Position numbers and translations under genes: made by a program. Positions 37,625-48,370 of a DNA stretch of 64,000 nt are shown here, piece by piece. The stretch spans positions 62,001-126,000 of the forward strand of contig MU400568.1 in the NCBI GenBank assembly GCA_022578965.1, given 5' to 3'. This DNA comes from Xylaria sp. FL1777 (Eukaryota > Ascomycota > Sordariomycetes > Xylariales > Xylariaceae). Under the pieces are notes generated by a model, which was given only the letters and a program-made list of their open reading frames with translations, was not told the origin of the DNA and did no database searches. Position 1 is the first letter of the stretch, and each line of letters starts with the position of its first letter.

Positions 37625-40600
37625 ATGGCATGCCCCTACAAACCTGGAGGCTCGACTGCAGCGCAGCAGCAACACAACGTCAATGAGGATGCAATTGTGC
37701 CGATTCCGCAGCCGCGTACCCATTGGTTCACTCGAAACCTGCCAGAGATGGACCCTTCGTTCCCGGCGGCTTCACTATGGCGCCTTGCGGCCGTCTACGG
37801 CGACATCTTTAAGCTGGATCTCATCGTTAGACAAGCGGTCGTTCTCTCTTCCTATGAGCTCATTAACGAAGTTATGGACGAGTCTCGTTTTAGAAAGAAC
37901 CCAACAGGACCTCTCAAAGAGCTAAGAGCTCTCTTAGGCGATGGTCTGTTCACTGCCTACTGGAACGAAGAAGTGAGGACACCTTATACCTTGCACCTTG
38001 CATTTGGACCAAGCCTTTCTAATAACGACTTCGCAGAATTGGGGCAAAGCCCATCGTATCTTGATGCCTGTTTTCGGTCCGATACAGATTAGAAAGATGT
38101 TCCCCGAGATGTTGGACCTGGTATTCCAGCTGGTTCTCAAGCTAGATAGAATGGGGCCCGACAACGAAATCGCAGTTGCTGATGACTTCACCATAAGTAC
38201 CTCTCATAACACGCAAAAGAGACTTGTCCGTATTGACTTCTCGATACAGACTGGCCTTCGACATGATCGGAATCTGCGGCTTCGGATATCGCTTCAACAG
38301 CTTCTATCGAGATGAGATCCATCCGTTTGCGCGGGAGATGGCCGCAGCACTGACCGAGGCCGGGAAGCGGGCCAATCGCCCTTCGGTCGAGAATTACTTG
38401 CGCGTTAATGCGGCGGAAGAGCTGAACAAGAACATCCACTCCATGTGGCAGCTCTGTGATGAGCTTGTTGCCGAGCGCAAGCGCAACCCGAAGCCTGAGG
38501 CGCGAGATCTACTTAATACCATGTTGAATGCCAGCGATCCCCAGACTGGGGAGAAGCTCTCCGATGAAAACATTCGCTTTAACATGGTTACGTTTCTGGT
38601 AAGCTGCCAACGTCTCTTTTAGGTGTGGTCATACGGACTTATCGTTATGAACTTAGGTTGCTGGACACGAGACGACAAGTGGTACCCTGTGCTTCTTGTT
38701 TTACCTTTTGCTCAAGTACCCAGAGACATATCACAAAGCCCAGCAAGAAGTTGACCGGGTTCTTGGCGACAGCGTGATTAAACCGGAGCATCTTACTCAA
38801 CTCAAGTATATCGAAGCCTGCATCCGAGAGACGATGAGGTTCCAGGGTCCCATTAGCCTGCTTAACATTTCGCCCATCGAGGATACCGTCATCGGCGGGA
38901 AGTACCGCGTCACTGCCGACCAGACCTTGATCTGTAATATCCAGGGACTGCACCATGACCGCAGAGTGTGGGGAGAGGACGCAGACGTTTTCCGCCCGGA
39001 AAGGCTATTGGACGGGGGCTGGGAGAAACTGCCTCCGAATGCCTGGAAGCCGTTCGGAAACGGAGCCAGAGCTTGCATTGGCCGGTTCTTTGCCGAGCAG
39101 GAGATGATCATCGCGACAGCTATGATCCTGCAGCGTTTCCAAGTCTCCATGGTTGATCCGAGCTATAACTTGCGTTAGTTACTATAACCGTCACTCTATT
39201 TCACAACTATGCTGACAAAAAAAACTCGGCAGGCCTGAAGAGTACATTGACCGTCAAGCCTGATGGGTTCAAGATGAAAGTCATTAGAAGACCGGGGAAA
39301 CCCCTGCTGGAGGGACTTCCAGGAAATTTCCAGACGGACGCCGATAAAGCTGGCCCAGGCGGGCAGGAGGCCGTGGCTAAATCTTTCGAAGTGAAGGGGA
39401 CTGGCCAATCTCTCCTAATCCTCTATGGCTCCAATGCAGGAACATGCAAGTATCTTGCTGAGGATCTCGACATAGTGGCGAGAAACCGGGGCTTCAACAC
39501 CACAGTCAAGACCATGGATGAAGGGACAGAACAACTTTCGAAGAACATCCCCGTGGTCATCATAACCCCCTCATACGAGGGCAAGCCCGCAGACAACGCA
39601 AAGAAATTCGTAGCGTGGCTGGAGGCTGGCAAACCCGACAGTCTCAAGGATGTGCAGTACGCCGTGTTCGGCTCGGGCAATAGCGAATGGATGAACACGT
39701 TCCATCGCATCCCGAAGCTGGTTGACGAGACCATGCCCAAGCTCGGGGCTAAGAGAATCATCCCGGCCCAGTTCGTGGACGCGAAAGAAGACGCTACTGG
39801 CCCCTGGGAGGACTGGCGCGACGAGCTGCTTGCCTTCTTCGGTGGCGGCTCGCAACCTATCATCGCCGCTGTCCCTGAACTGGAAGTGACTGTCGAAAAG
39901 CCCGAGACGGCCGACCTGCTGGCTGGAGAGCAGATCTCTACGGGCCTCGTCAAAGAGAACAAGCAAATCGCCGGCCCGGAAGTGGGATCTGCGAAGATGC
40001 ATATGGAGATCGAACTGCCCGAGGGTGTAACGTACGAGCCTGGAGGTACGTGTACTGTCATGAGCAATTTCACCCCGTGATGAGCTAACGAGTCTGGATC
40101 AGACTACTTAGTTGTTCTCCCGACAAACCCCGTGGACCTGATCCGACGGGCAGCCACACATTTCAAGCTGAACATGGACGACATCGTCACCATCAAGGGC
40201 ACGAGCAAGCCCTTTCTAGTACGCGACCACTCCAACACCCATTGCACGCTGAACTGACACAGTCACAGACCAGCAGCCGACCGAGCACAGTAGTAGAGAT
40301 CCTCGGCTCGCGCGTCGAGCTAGGAACCCCAGCCTCAAAGCGTCAAATCGAAGCCATCGCCAAGACAGCAAGCCCAGCCGACGCGGCCAAGCTCCAAGCG
40401 CTAATCGCCTCCGACGCCGCCTTCGCAAAAGAGATCATCGAAAAGCGCATGTCGATCCTCGACCTCCTCGAGGACCACCCCAGCGCCGGGCTCTCCCTCG
40501 CCGCATACCTCGACATGCTCCGCCCGCTGGCGCCGCGCCAGTACTCGATCTCCTCGTCGCCGCTGGCCGCGCTGTCGGAGAAGAGGGCCGGCGAGCTGGC

Positions 40601-41291
40601 CTCCCTGACGTACGACGTGCACGCCGCGCCCGCGCGCAGCGGCGGCGGCCGCCGGTTCCACGGCGTCGCCTCCACGTACCTCGCGACGCGCCAGCCCGGC
40701 TCGCGCATCCGCTGCGTCGTGCGGCCCTCCAACAACAGGGGCTTCCGGCTGCCGGCGGACGCGCGCACGCCCATCGTCATGGTGGCGGCCGGCACGGGGC
40801 TGGCGCCCATGCGCGGCTTCGTGCAGCAGCGCGCGTGCATTGCGGCTGCTGCTGCGGCCGCAGGGGCGGCGATGAACGATAACAACAACAACGGCATCCT
40901 CGGACCCGCGCTCCTGTACTTCGGCTGTCGCGACTTCGAGAAGGACTTCCTGTACGCCGAGGAGCTGCGCGAGTGGGAGGCGCTGGGCGCCGTGCAGGTG
41001 CGGCCTGCGTTCTCGCGGCGCGGGCCCCCGACCCCGGATGGGGAGGGGGAGGGGGGTAGATATAGATATACGCATGAGCGCATGTGGGAGGAGAGGGAGG
41101 AGATCCGGGATTTGTTCAGGCGCGGCGCCAAGATCTTTGTGTGCGGGTCTGCGAGCAAGCTTGCTCGGAGCACCAACGAGGTCACGAAGCGGATTTGGAG
41201 GGAGGCGTTCCCGGATAAGAGCGAGGAGGACGCGCAGGAATGGCTTGATGGGATTCGCGAGGTGAGGTTTGTCAGTGATGTGTTTGATTGA
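37625..41291 (+). CDS. CYP505-type P450:NADPH-P450 reductase fusion (P450foxy-like)
   Basis: Self-sufficient cytochrome P450 in which the heme domain is fused to an FMN/FAD reductase. Relatives hydroxylate fatty acids near the omega end. 1107 aa from seven exons: 37625..37972, 38037..38192, 38248..38598, 38657..39173, 39233..40045, 40103..40218, 40269..41291. Five introns are GT...AG; the second is ATAAGT...AC (listed separately). Heme-domain marks: I-helix VAGHETTSG (about 286-294), ExxR in RETMR (about 343-346), heme loop [10 protein letters not shown] with Cys about 425. FMN domain: [45 protein letters not shown] part: [36 protein letters not shown], ending FVSDVFD. An Ala-rich plus Asn4 insertion lies near 40845-40890. 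Codon use becomes very GC-rich in the last exon. It has no N-terminal membrane anchor, as expected for this soluble class. Confidence 0.93.
38193..38247 (+). other. apparent AT-AC intron (ATAAGT...AC) in the CYP505 gene
   Basis: Between the codons for DDFT and RLAFDM the frame is kept only if 55 bp beginning ATAAGT and ending GATAC are removed. TTGAC lies 11 nt before the 3' end and could serve as branch point. The nearest GT...AG combinations either shift the frame or delete about 35 conserved residues. U2-type AT-AC introns with a 5' ATAAGT are known in eukaryotes but rare. A sequencing error or a disabled gene are the alternatives. Confidence 0.6.
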
Positions 41292-42325
41292 GTGTGCCGC
41301 TGAGGCCAGACTAAATGATGGTGGGCATTGGATGGATGTCCTGTTTTCATCGATTCGGTTCTACATTGTCTAGACGTCTACATAGTATGGACCGCCGAGA
41401 ATGGTATTCCTTTCGCTGCTGTTTCGACATGCTTTACTTAATCTCCGAGGTTGTCCTTGAACTGAGTCTGTCTGTCTTCTGTCGTGCTTCGAGATACTTT
41501 ATATTCGACCAGACTTACACATATACTACACGTCGATTGAGATAAGTTGTTTGTGGCGAGTTACCCAACTGCTATTTTCGTTTTATAATACCTAGGTTAA
41601 CTGAAGGATTATGTAATGTTATATGTATGTAGGTATACATACGTGGTTTTATGCTTCGCTACTCTTCATAGCTTACTTACATATACGCAGTATAGATAGC
41701 ATGTTATTAAAATTGGCCGATCATGATTTCTCGAACGAATGCCGAAGGTGCCGAGAAATCGTTCAACGTCTAATTCGACAGCATTCCTCACAGTGTGAAG
41801 GAATTGCTGTAAGATTAGTCGGCTCAGGTCCGCCCTCAGCCGGTGCTGGAAGAGGAAGGCCGACGGTGCCGCTATAAGATAGCTTCATTGCAAGTGGACT
41901 CCTGCGATGATGCAATACCACGTTTCCAGGACGCTATAGCTAGTCTAGCCTTACCGGCTAGAGGCACATCCTAGCTGAAATGCATGCTGCTTGTTGATAA
42001 GCCAGTGAGTATGCGTATTGATTTGCAGCGCGCTATCAGTCGATCACGATTCACGACGAGATTGGAGAGCATCAGCGAACCCTGCTAGCCCCCATGTCGC
42101 CATCGCTGTTCTGACCGCTTACCGGTGTGCTGTCGCAACCGGACCATGCATTGTTCCTGGATACATAAGACGCGATGAGGCTCCAAAGGCCTCCTTTGTC
42201 CCCTCTCACCTTCTTTAGTCCCTGCTGTGGTGGTTCAGCTCTGGAGTTTACCGGTGCTGGCCGATCACGAAGCTGCAACAGCCCGAGATTTACATCTTTT
42301 CAATTGCTTCGATTGACACTCCACC
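41292..42325. other. intergenic region
   Basis: 1.0 kb between the CYP505 and gamma-glutamyltranspeptidase genes, both plus strand, holding the terminator of one and promoter of the other. No gene seen. Confidence 0.45.
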
Positions 42326-44087
42326 ATGCCGTCTTTCACGCGATTGGCCACAGCAGCCTTCCACCTGGGCTTGCTCGCCCAGTCGGGGTTTGCTACGCCG
42401 TTCCACAGCCAGGACCCGAAGCTTGGTGCCGTTGCGTCAGAGAGCTCGGTTTGCTCTCAAATCGGCATTGATGTGCTCAAAAAAGGCGGAAATGCTGCTG
42501 ATGCTCTTGTGGCTACTCAATTCTGCATTGGAGTGATTGGCATGTATCATAGTGGAATTGGCGGTGGCGGCTTCATGCTCGTAAGGAGCTGTGAAGGCCA
42601 GTACGAATTCATCGATTTCCGTGAGACAGCGCCCGCAGCCGCCTTTCAGGACATGTACAACAACAACACGGCTCTCAGCTTGTACGGCGGACTGGCTAGG
42701 TAAGACATTGATTTATGAGCTATTAATACACTAGGTACTGTGATACTTGAGCTTACACAATCATAGTGGTGTCCCTGGCGAGCTGAGGGGCTTAGAGCAC
42801 CTTCACAAGAATTACGGTTCTCTTCCCTGGAAACAGCTCGTATTGCCGGCCGTGAATGTGGCCCGCTATGGCTTTAAGGTGACTGAAGATCTGGTCCGAT
42901 ATATGGATACCACCACGCCGAATTCGAACTTCTTGACCGACGACCCGACTTGGGCAATTGATTTTGCGCCGAACGGCTACCGTGTGAAGCTTGGAGAGAC
43001 TATAACGCGCAAGCGGTACGCGGACACTCTAGAAGTTATTGCGAATGAGGGCGCCGATGCTTTCTACACGGGCGCAATTGCAAAAGCCACCATCGCCGCA
43101 CTAACCAAAGCGAACGGAACCATGACCTTGGAGGATCTGAAGAACTACACCGTGGCGATTAGGAAGCCCTCCGAGATCACTTACCGGGGCTACAAGCTCA
43201 CGGGTACCAGTGCTCCTTCGGGCGGTATTGTTACCTTGAGCGCGTTGAACATTGTGAACGGCTACGAGGATTTTGGCGACCCTGCGGGGGTCAACCTTAC
43301 CACCCACCGTTTGGATGAAGCCATACGGTTTGCTTACGGCCAACGCTCCGAACTTGGTGATCCCTTATATGTTGAAGGCCTTGATGCGTATCAGGCGGCG
43401 ATACTTAGCAACGAAACCGCCACTGAAATCCGATCTAAGATCTCCGACTTCCGTACACTAAACGTTTCCGCGTATGATCCCGATGGCTTTGAGAGTCTGC
43501 CGACACCTGGAACTAGCCATATTGTAGCTGCTGACAAGAGTGGTCTGGCTGTCAGCGTTACGACGACCATCAACTTGTTATTTGGATCACAACTAATGGT
43601 TCCCGAGACGGGCGTCATCATGAACGATGAGATGAACGATTTCTCTATCCCCAACTCGAGCAACGCTTTCGGCTATATTCCTTCACCGGCCAACTTCATT
43701 CGCCCCGGGAAGCGACCTCTGTCCTCAATTTCACCCGTGATCGTGGAGACAGCGAATGGAAAGCTGTACTTCGTCATTGGTTCCGCAGGAGGCAGCCGAA
43801 TTATCACGGCTACCATCCAGAACATCCACCACGTTCTCGATCAACACTTGACAGTCCCGCAAGCCCTCGCTCAGCCTAGATTGCATGATCAGCTAAGCCC
43901 TAACCAGGTCTCGTTTGAATACGCCTACGACAATTCAACTGTGGCTTTCATGGCAAGCCTAGGACACAATGTGACGTGGGTAGCCCCCGGCCAGAGCACG
44001 GCGCAGGGCCTGCGACTGTTGCCCAATGGCACGTTTGAGGCTGCTGGAGAGCCGAGACAGCACAACTCTGGTGGCTTTGCCGTGTAG
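42326..44087 (+). CDS. gamma-glutamyltranspeptidase
   Basis: Splits glutathione and its conjugates at the gamma-glutamyl bond or transfers that group to amino acids or peptides; secreted or vacuolar. 564 aa, joined from 42326..42699 and 42767..44087 with a 67-bp GTAAGA...CATAG intron in phase 2. Signal peptide MPSFTRLATAAFHLGLLAQS. Family motifs in order: KGGNAADALVATQFCIGV, SGIGGGGFMLVR, DFRETAPAAA, SGVPGELRGLEHLH, and TSHIVAADKSGLAVSVTTTI, where Thr (about 374) is the autocatalytic cleavage point and nucleophile. These are followed by VPETGVIMNDEMNDF and KRPLSSISPVIV. Five or more N-glycosylation sequons fit secretion. Sits between CYP505 and an SDR-like gene on the same strand. Such a trio could process thiol conjugates, but this is only suggestive. 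Confidence 0.94.
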
Positions 44088-44436
44088 TCCAACTCAAGGG
44101 CAGTTTAATGTAATCATAATTGTTCATAATGAAAATATATAACACATATATATGCTGACGCTCAAGCTCAACCCCGGCAAACTTTCTCAGTCATGTTTTA
44201 TTTATTTAGACTCTGGTCAACATCCTGTATCATATTGACGCTGCGTGAAATTTTAGCCAATGTTCACAATTAGACAGTGCTGCATCCTACTTCGTGAACT
44301 CTTTTATCCCCGCATTCGTTTCGCAGACCGACATTGCTGTGACGTAATCGCGATGCATGTTTTTTTGTCTCACTCCGAAGCTCCGAAGTTGATCACATGG
44401 GCTTGGCATCTATACAATGCGCCTTCACGTAAAGTC

Positions 44437-44443
44437 TATAAAA
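44437..44443 (+). promoter_or_regulatory. TATA box of SDR-like gene
   Basis: TATAAAA 58 bp upstream of the ATG at 44501, a good spacing for a short-leader fungal promoter. The 413-bp gap before it (44088-44500) otherwise holds only the 3' region of the transpeptidase gene. Confidence 0.4.
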
Positions 44444-44500
44444 CCTACAACTAAACTTTCTGTTTCTTGAAGATATCATATAACCGTAGAGCAGTCGATC

Positions 44501-45379
44501 ATGGCAGCGCATCATATTCTACTGCTAGGCGGCAGCGGCAAAGTCGCACAGCTCCTGACGCCCATGCTCCTCAAACGGTCGTGGACCGTGACGAGCATCA
44601 TCCGCAATCCCGACCAGATTGCCAATCTACAGAAACTTGGCGAGAACCAGAGCGGGAAACTAAATGTCCTTGTACGGAGTCTGGAGGAGGTGAAGAGCGA
44701 CGAGCAGGCCCAGACCATTATCAACGAAGTCAAGCCCGACTACGTCGTCTGGAGTGCCGGAGCAGGTGGCAAAGGCGCCCCAGAGAGAGTAGGTTACCAT
44801 CGCAATAGCATTACCTCGTGTCTGCACAGAGAGTGCCACTCTTGAATAACGAAACAAACTCCACACTGACATCACGTGCAGACATGGGCCATTGACCGCG
44901 ACGCCGCGAGCCACTTCATCCGCGCATCAGTCGCGACGCCATCCATCACCAAATTCGTCATGATCTCCTTCATCACCTCGCGGCTCGAGAAAGCGCCCTG
45001 GTGGACCGACGAGGCGTGGAAGGAGGAGAAGGAGACGAGACTGAAGAAGCTGGAGCGCTACTACCAGGCCAAGGTCGCCGCAGACCAGGTGCTCTACGAG
45101 GAAAGCAAGAAGAGAGCCGACTTCGCCGGTATCTGCTTGCGGCCTGCCCTCCTCACTCTAGAGCCTGTTGGCAAGGTCGCGCTTGGGAGAACCCCTGTCA
45201 CCAATGGCACCTCGAGCCGGGCCTCTGTTGCGTACCTTACTGCTCTACTGCTTGATAATCCTAATGTCAAGACTTGCTGGCTCGACATGCTTGATGGCGA
45301 TGAGGAGCCTGAGGCTGCTGTTAAGAGGTGTGTTGATGAGGGTGTGGACTGTATCGAAGGCGAACCTTACTACCCGTGA
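44501..45379 (+). CDS. NAD(P)-binding atypical SDR (YwnB/NmrA-like)
   Basis: 261 aa, joined from 44501..44788 and 44882..45379, 93-bp GTAGGT...TGCAG intron, phase 0. The N-terminus HILLLGGSGKVAQLLTPMLL is a glycine-rich Rossmann dinucleotide loop (GGSGKVA) at residues 10-16, with an Arg after beta-2 (IIRNPDQI) suggesting NADP. DYVVWSAGAGGKG fits beta-4. VMISFITSR with YYQAKVAADQ gives a Y-x-x-x-K pair as in SDRs. The C-terminal part has GICLRPALLT and ends EGVDCIEGEPYYP. It resembles the atypical SDR group containing YwnB and yeast YLR290-like proteins. The substrate is unknown. Confidence 0.83.
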
Positions 45380-46333
45380 AAATAGCTGAGGGTCGTGGAC
45401 TAAAGGGCGGGGAAAATTACGCAAAAGGGAGAGTTCTACTTGTATTAGCAGAATCTGGTAGCCCAAGGCAACAATTTTGAAGTCGGCAAAGTCTTCGTTG
45501 TTCGGTTCGGTCCAAAATCAATCACACACCCACGAGCGTTCTTGTAGTATCTGGTAATTCATAAGCTTTCTCTCTACCGAAGGCATGATGAGTACCGCCC
45601 ATCTACCTATATTGCTTACTGCTTTTAGGCATTAATGCTAGTTGCCAAGATCTATTGCCGCCGCCATCACTATGCCACCACCTTACCTATAACCTCATAG
45701 GAAGCATGCAATCTATATTGTATGAAACTCCGTTCTTGTCTTCTATTCTTCTTTGCTCTTCTTCCTTTAGTGCTTCTCTCACTTTAGCAGCCCTTTGCTT
45801 TCGGTATTTCTTAAGCCCATATTAAATTGTTGCGTAGAAAGCGTTTAATGATATTTTTAGCGAAGGCACGTTAAGCTTTTTTTCCTAGGAGCTTATAAAG
45901 TCTATGTAAATAAAGGTATGCAATAAAATATGTAGTATAATCATTGTCATGACTAAACTACTCAGGTACCTCCACACATATCACAGGCATACATGTATAT
46001 ATGGGATACCTCTCCCATACATGCTTCATGGGAGTTTCTTCCCTTCTTCAAGCTTTAGTCTTGTTAGATACCTACTATGAGACTAGAGATATATTGACTA
46101 TTGTACCTGACCTTTGAGACTTCATACCTCCCGTGACAATCAGCAACCATAACAACGATCAACAGCCATAACAATCAATTATCAATAGTTATAACAATCA
46201 TCAACAGCTACCAACAATCAACAGCCACAACAACAGTATTGCCATAAGCCTAGCTACTCTACTCCTAATCATACCTCATACTTACCCCTTTCAGTGAATA
46301 TTGTTTTCCAGATATCTACCCAACTCCACTACT
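45380..46333. other. intergenic region with CAACA/ACAATCA-rich tract
   Basis: The last 200 bp (about 46135-46240) are a degenerate CAACAATCA-type repeat (acaatcatcaacagcta, caatcaacagccacaac). The same wording appears downstream of paralogue B (53578-53600), so it probably belongs to a duplicated 3' flank. No gene seen. Confidence 0.5.
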
Positions 46334-47716
46334 TCACTTGGAGTCATCTTCGAGTATCGAAATGTCATTCAAGTCCGCGTCGGGATTAGAGCGAATTTTG
46401 GCATAAATATCGGCTTTGCAGGACTTGCCATGGGTTTGCAAGCCCCAGTAGTGAATGTCGTTAATGACGCTTACTAATTTCTGGGCGGATGGGAGTATGC
46501 AACAGTCGCCAGAAAATATGTCGAACATGTTACAGCCTGTCCAGTCTGGAAAGGTTTTTGGCACGGTGCACCACAGGATCCAGCTCGACGCAGTAAATGT
46601 TATGCCGTAGTGGCGCAACTGACTCCTATGCTGCTCCGACCACTCGTCCCCACTCATCTCAAGTGCTTCACGCTTCAGGCGATAACGATTATACAATGCT
46701 ATTGTCGAGGCGACAGCAACCTGGTGGCGGGCTACAGCGAGGCTATCTTCGTCTTTTTTGAATTCGATAGTAAGATAGGGACAAAATGCTCGTCTTTGCA
46801 AAGCCAATATATGCCGATGAATGTTGGGGCGGAGGTTTGGGTCAAAGGCCTGAAGGGAGACATAATATGCACAGTCTGGGCGGATATCCCATTCGTAACG
46901 TTTCTTGAACGGATTCACAAGTGGGGGAGCATGCCATTTGGTCTGCGGCGGCTTGCAAACAAGTTGCAGCATGCGGACCGGGAGCCAGCACTTGTCACCC
47001 TCCTCCTGCGGGAGCCACGGATACCGGGGTTCATCTCGGAATATGTTGCACAAGGCATACGCAGCATATTCTGCCTCATTCGATTGATATACTTGCATAG
47101 ATTTATATTCCCTTCTAATGTGTGATATATCAGGCTCAAGCCATACATCAAGTGAGAACGACTTTTTGTAGATATCGAGGCGCTCTTTTGGCTTACTGGG
47201 CAGATACAAGATGTTGAAGGATTTCTGCAGGTCTTGGTTTACGCCGTCTTCTCGGATTGCAATCCCATGGGGTTCTAGAACTAATTCCGCGAAGTCGGCA
47301 TCGGTAATCTTAGCGGCAGGTTCTTGTCTAGGCTTGCCACTTTGGGGCGCTGATGTCGAAGGAGTTTGTTGTCGGGCCTGCCTTGATGCTAGGGTTGATG
47401 CCGAAGTAACGGATGTTGATGCAGATGAAGCCTTCGTCCTCTTACCTCTTGAGCTAGCTGTGTGGTCGAGAGGGGACATAACCGCCTTCCACAGCCATGC
47501 AGTATGCTCGGGATCCGTAGCAGCGACGTCGGAATGCAGGCTAGATGTGGACTTGGAGTCTGTTGGGGGTCGCTGTCCCCTGCACTGCTGCATCTCGTTG
47601 TAGTCGGGGGCTTTGACTGTGGCGGTGGATTTGGCTGGACAATAGGTCACCGGGACCGGGGCGCGCGCGCATCTCGCGTTATTGTTGTTGGTATCAGAAA
47701 GACCCGAGAAGGCCAT
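46334..47716 (-). CDS. PD-(D/E)XK-like fungal protein, paralogue A
   Basis: 460 aa, single exon, start MAFSGLSDTN. Residues 1-130 are low-complexity with the short block DPEHTAWLWKAVMS (68-81). The C-terminal half is a compact domain. A likely nuclease-type core is visible: RPDCAYY (Asp about 281), CPYLTIEFKKD (Glu 318, Lys 320) and RHQVAVA (Gln 332), that is D...ExK...Q as in the PD-(D/E)XK superfamily. After it come LRHYGITFTASSWILWCTVP and INDIHYWGLQTHGKSC. Paralogue B (53643) shares all these blocks and also the MAF start, with many substitutions elsewhere. Catalytic activity is inferred, not shown. I believe this is an expanded uncharacterised fungal family. Flanked by a CAACA-rich 3' tract also found next to B. 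Confidence 0.78.
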   Translation of the reverse strand: MAFSGLSDTNNNNARCARAPVPVTYCPAKSTATVKAPDYNEMQQCRGQRPPTDSKSTSSLHSDVAATDPEHTAWLWKAVMSPLDHTASSRGKRTKASSASTSVTSASTLASRQARQQTPSTSAPQSGKPRQEPAAKITDADFAELVLEPHGIAIREDGVNQDLQKSFNILYLPSKPKERLDIYKKSFSLDVWLEPDISHIRREYKSMQVYQSNEAEYAAYALCNIFRDEPRYPWLPQEEGDKCWLPVRMLQLVCKPPQTKWHAPPLVNPFKKRYEWDIRPDCAYYVSLQAFDPNLRPNIHRHILALQRRAFCPYLTIEFKKDEDSLAVARHQVAVASTIALYNRYRLKREALEMSGDEWSEQHRSQLRHYGITFTASSWILWCTVPKTFPDWTGCNMFDIFSGDCCILPSAQKLVSVINDIHYWGLQTHGKSCKADIYAKIRSNPDADLNDISILEDDSK

Positions 47717-48370
47717 TATAGTCGCACTTTAGTCACCAGTGTGGTTGGGAGAATGATCACGTAACTGGACCATCTTGGATATTGTGTCCTGGATGATGTA
47801 GCGTGAAGACAGTCGCAATTGTGATGTGATGGGGGATCTTGTTTAGGTTACGATGATGTTGCCCTGCCAACAGACCACGAAAATACCTTCTGGCTCCGGT
47901 GGCGTCGGACCCGCAAGCTGTCAGATTACAAAACAGGTTTCTGTGGCAGGTGAAAGTGGCTGAGTGAAGAGGTTCGGAGGCTGGAGGGTTGGATGAGTCA
48001 GCGGTATGAGTGGGTCTGTGCACACCCTACTAGACCCTTAGTTGTATGTTCTTTTGGATCCTACTCAATAAGTGTACTAACGAGCAGGCATAGCCTTGTA
48101 GCAAGGGAAATGTCGTGTTTAGATAAATCCGGGAGATTTAACAAGAAATCTTTTCCCATCCGGCCATGCCGAACCAAACAGCGCCCTAAGCCCCTGGATT
48201 CAGAGACTGGACTGCCTTACTACCTATACGCTACCGACAACTTCAGCGCCTATGTGGATTGGCACCTAATGACACGGTAGCAGAAGTAACAAATCGTTAC
48301 ATCAAGTGCAGGAATGCATTTCGATCTATCGTAAAACTTCTGTGTACATGGCGATAATATAAACGTGCCT
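47717..48370. other. intergenic region
   Basis: Between A and C, both minus strand. A 95-codon plus-strand frame at 47993-48280 has no recognisable features. Nothing else seen. Confidence 0.4.

Noticed and set aside
38193..38249. Canonical GT...AG alternatives for CYP505 intron 2 (for example GTACCT at 38197 with AG at 38249)
   Set aside because: They shift the frame into an early stop, or in one case remove about 35 conserved residues.
47993..48280. 95-codon plus-strand frame between A and C
   Set aside because: No domain, signal or relative in the window; composition gives no coding support.
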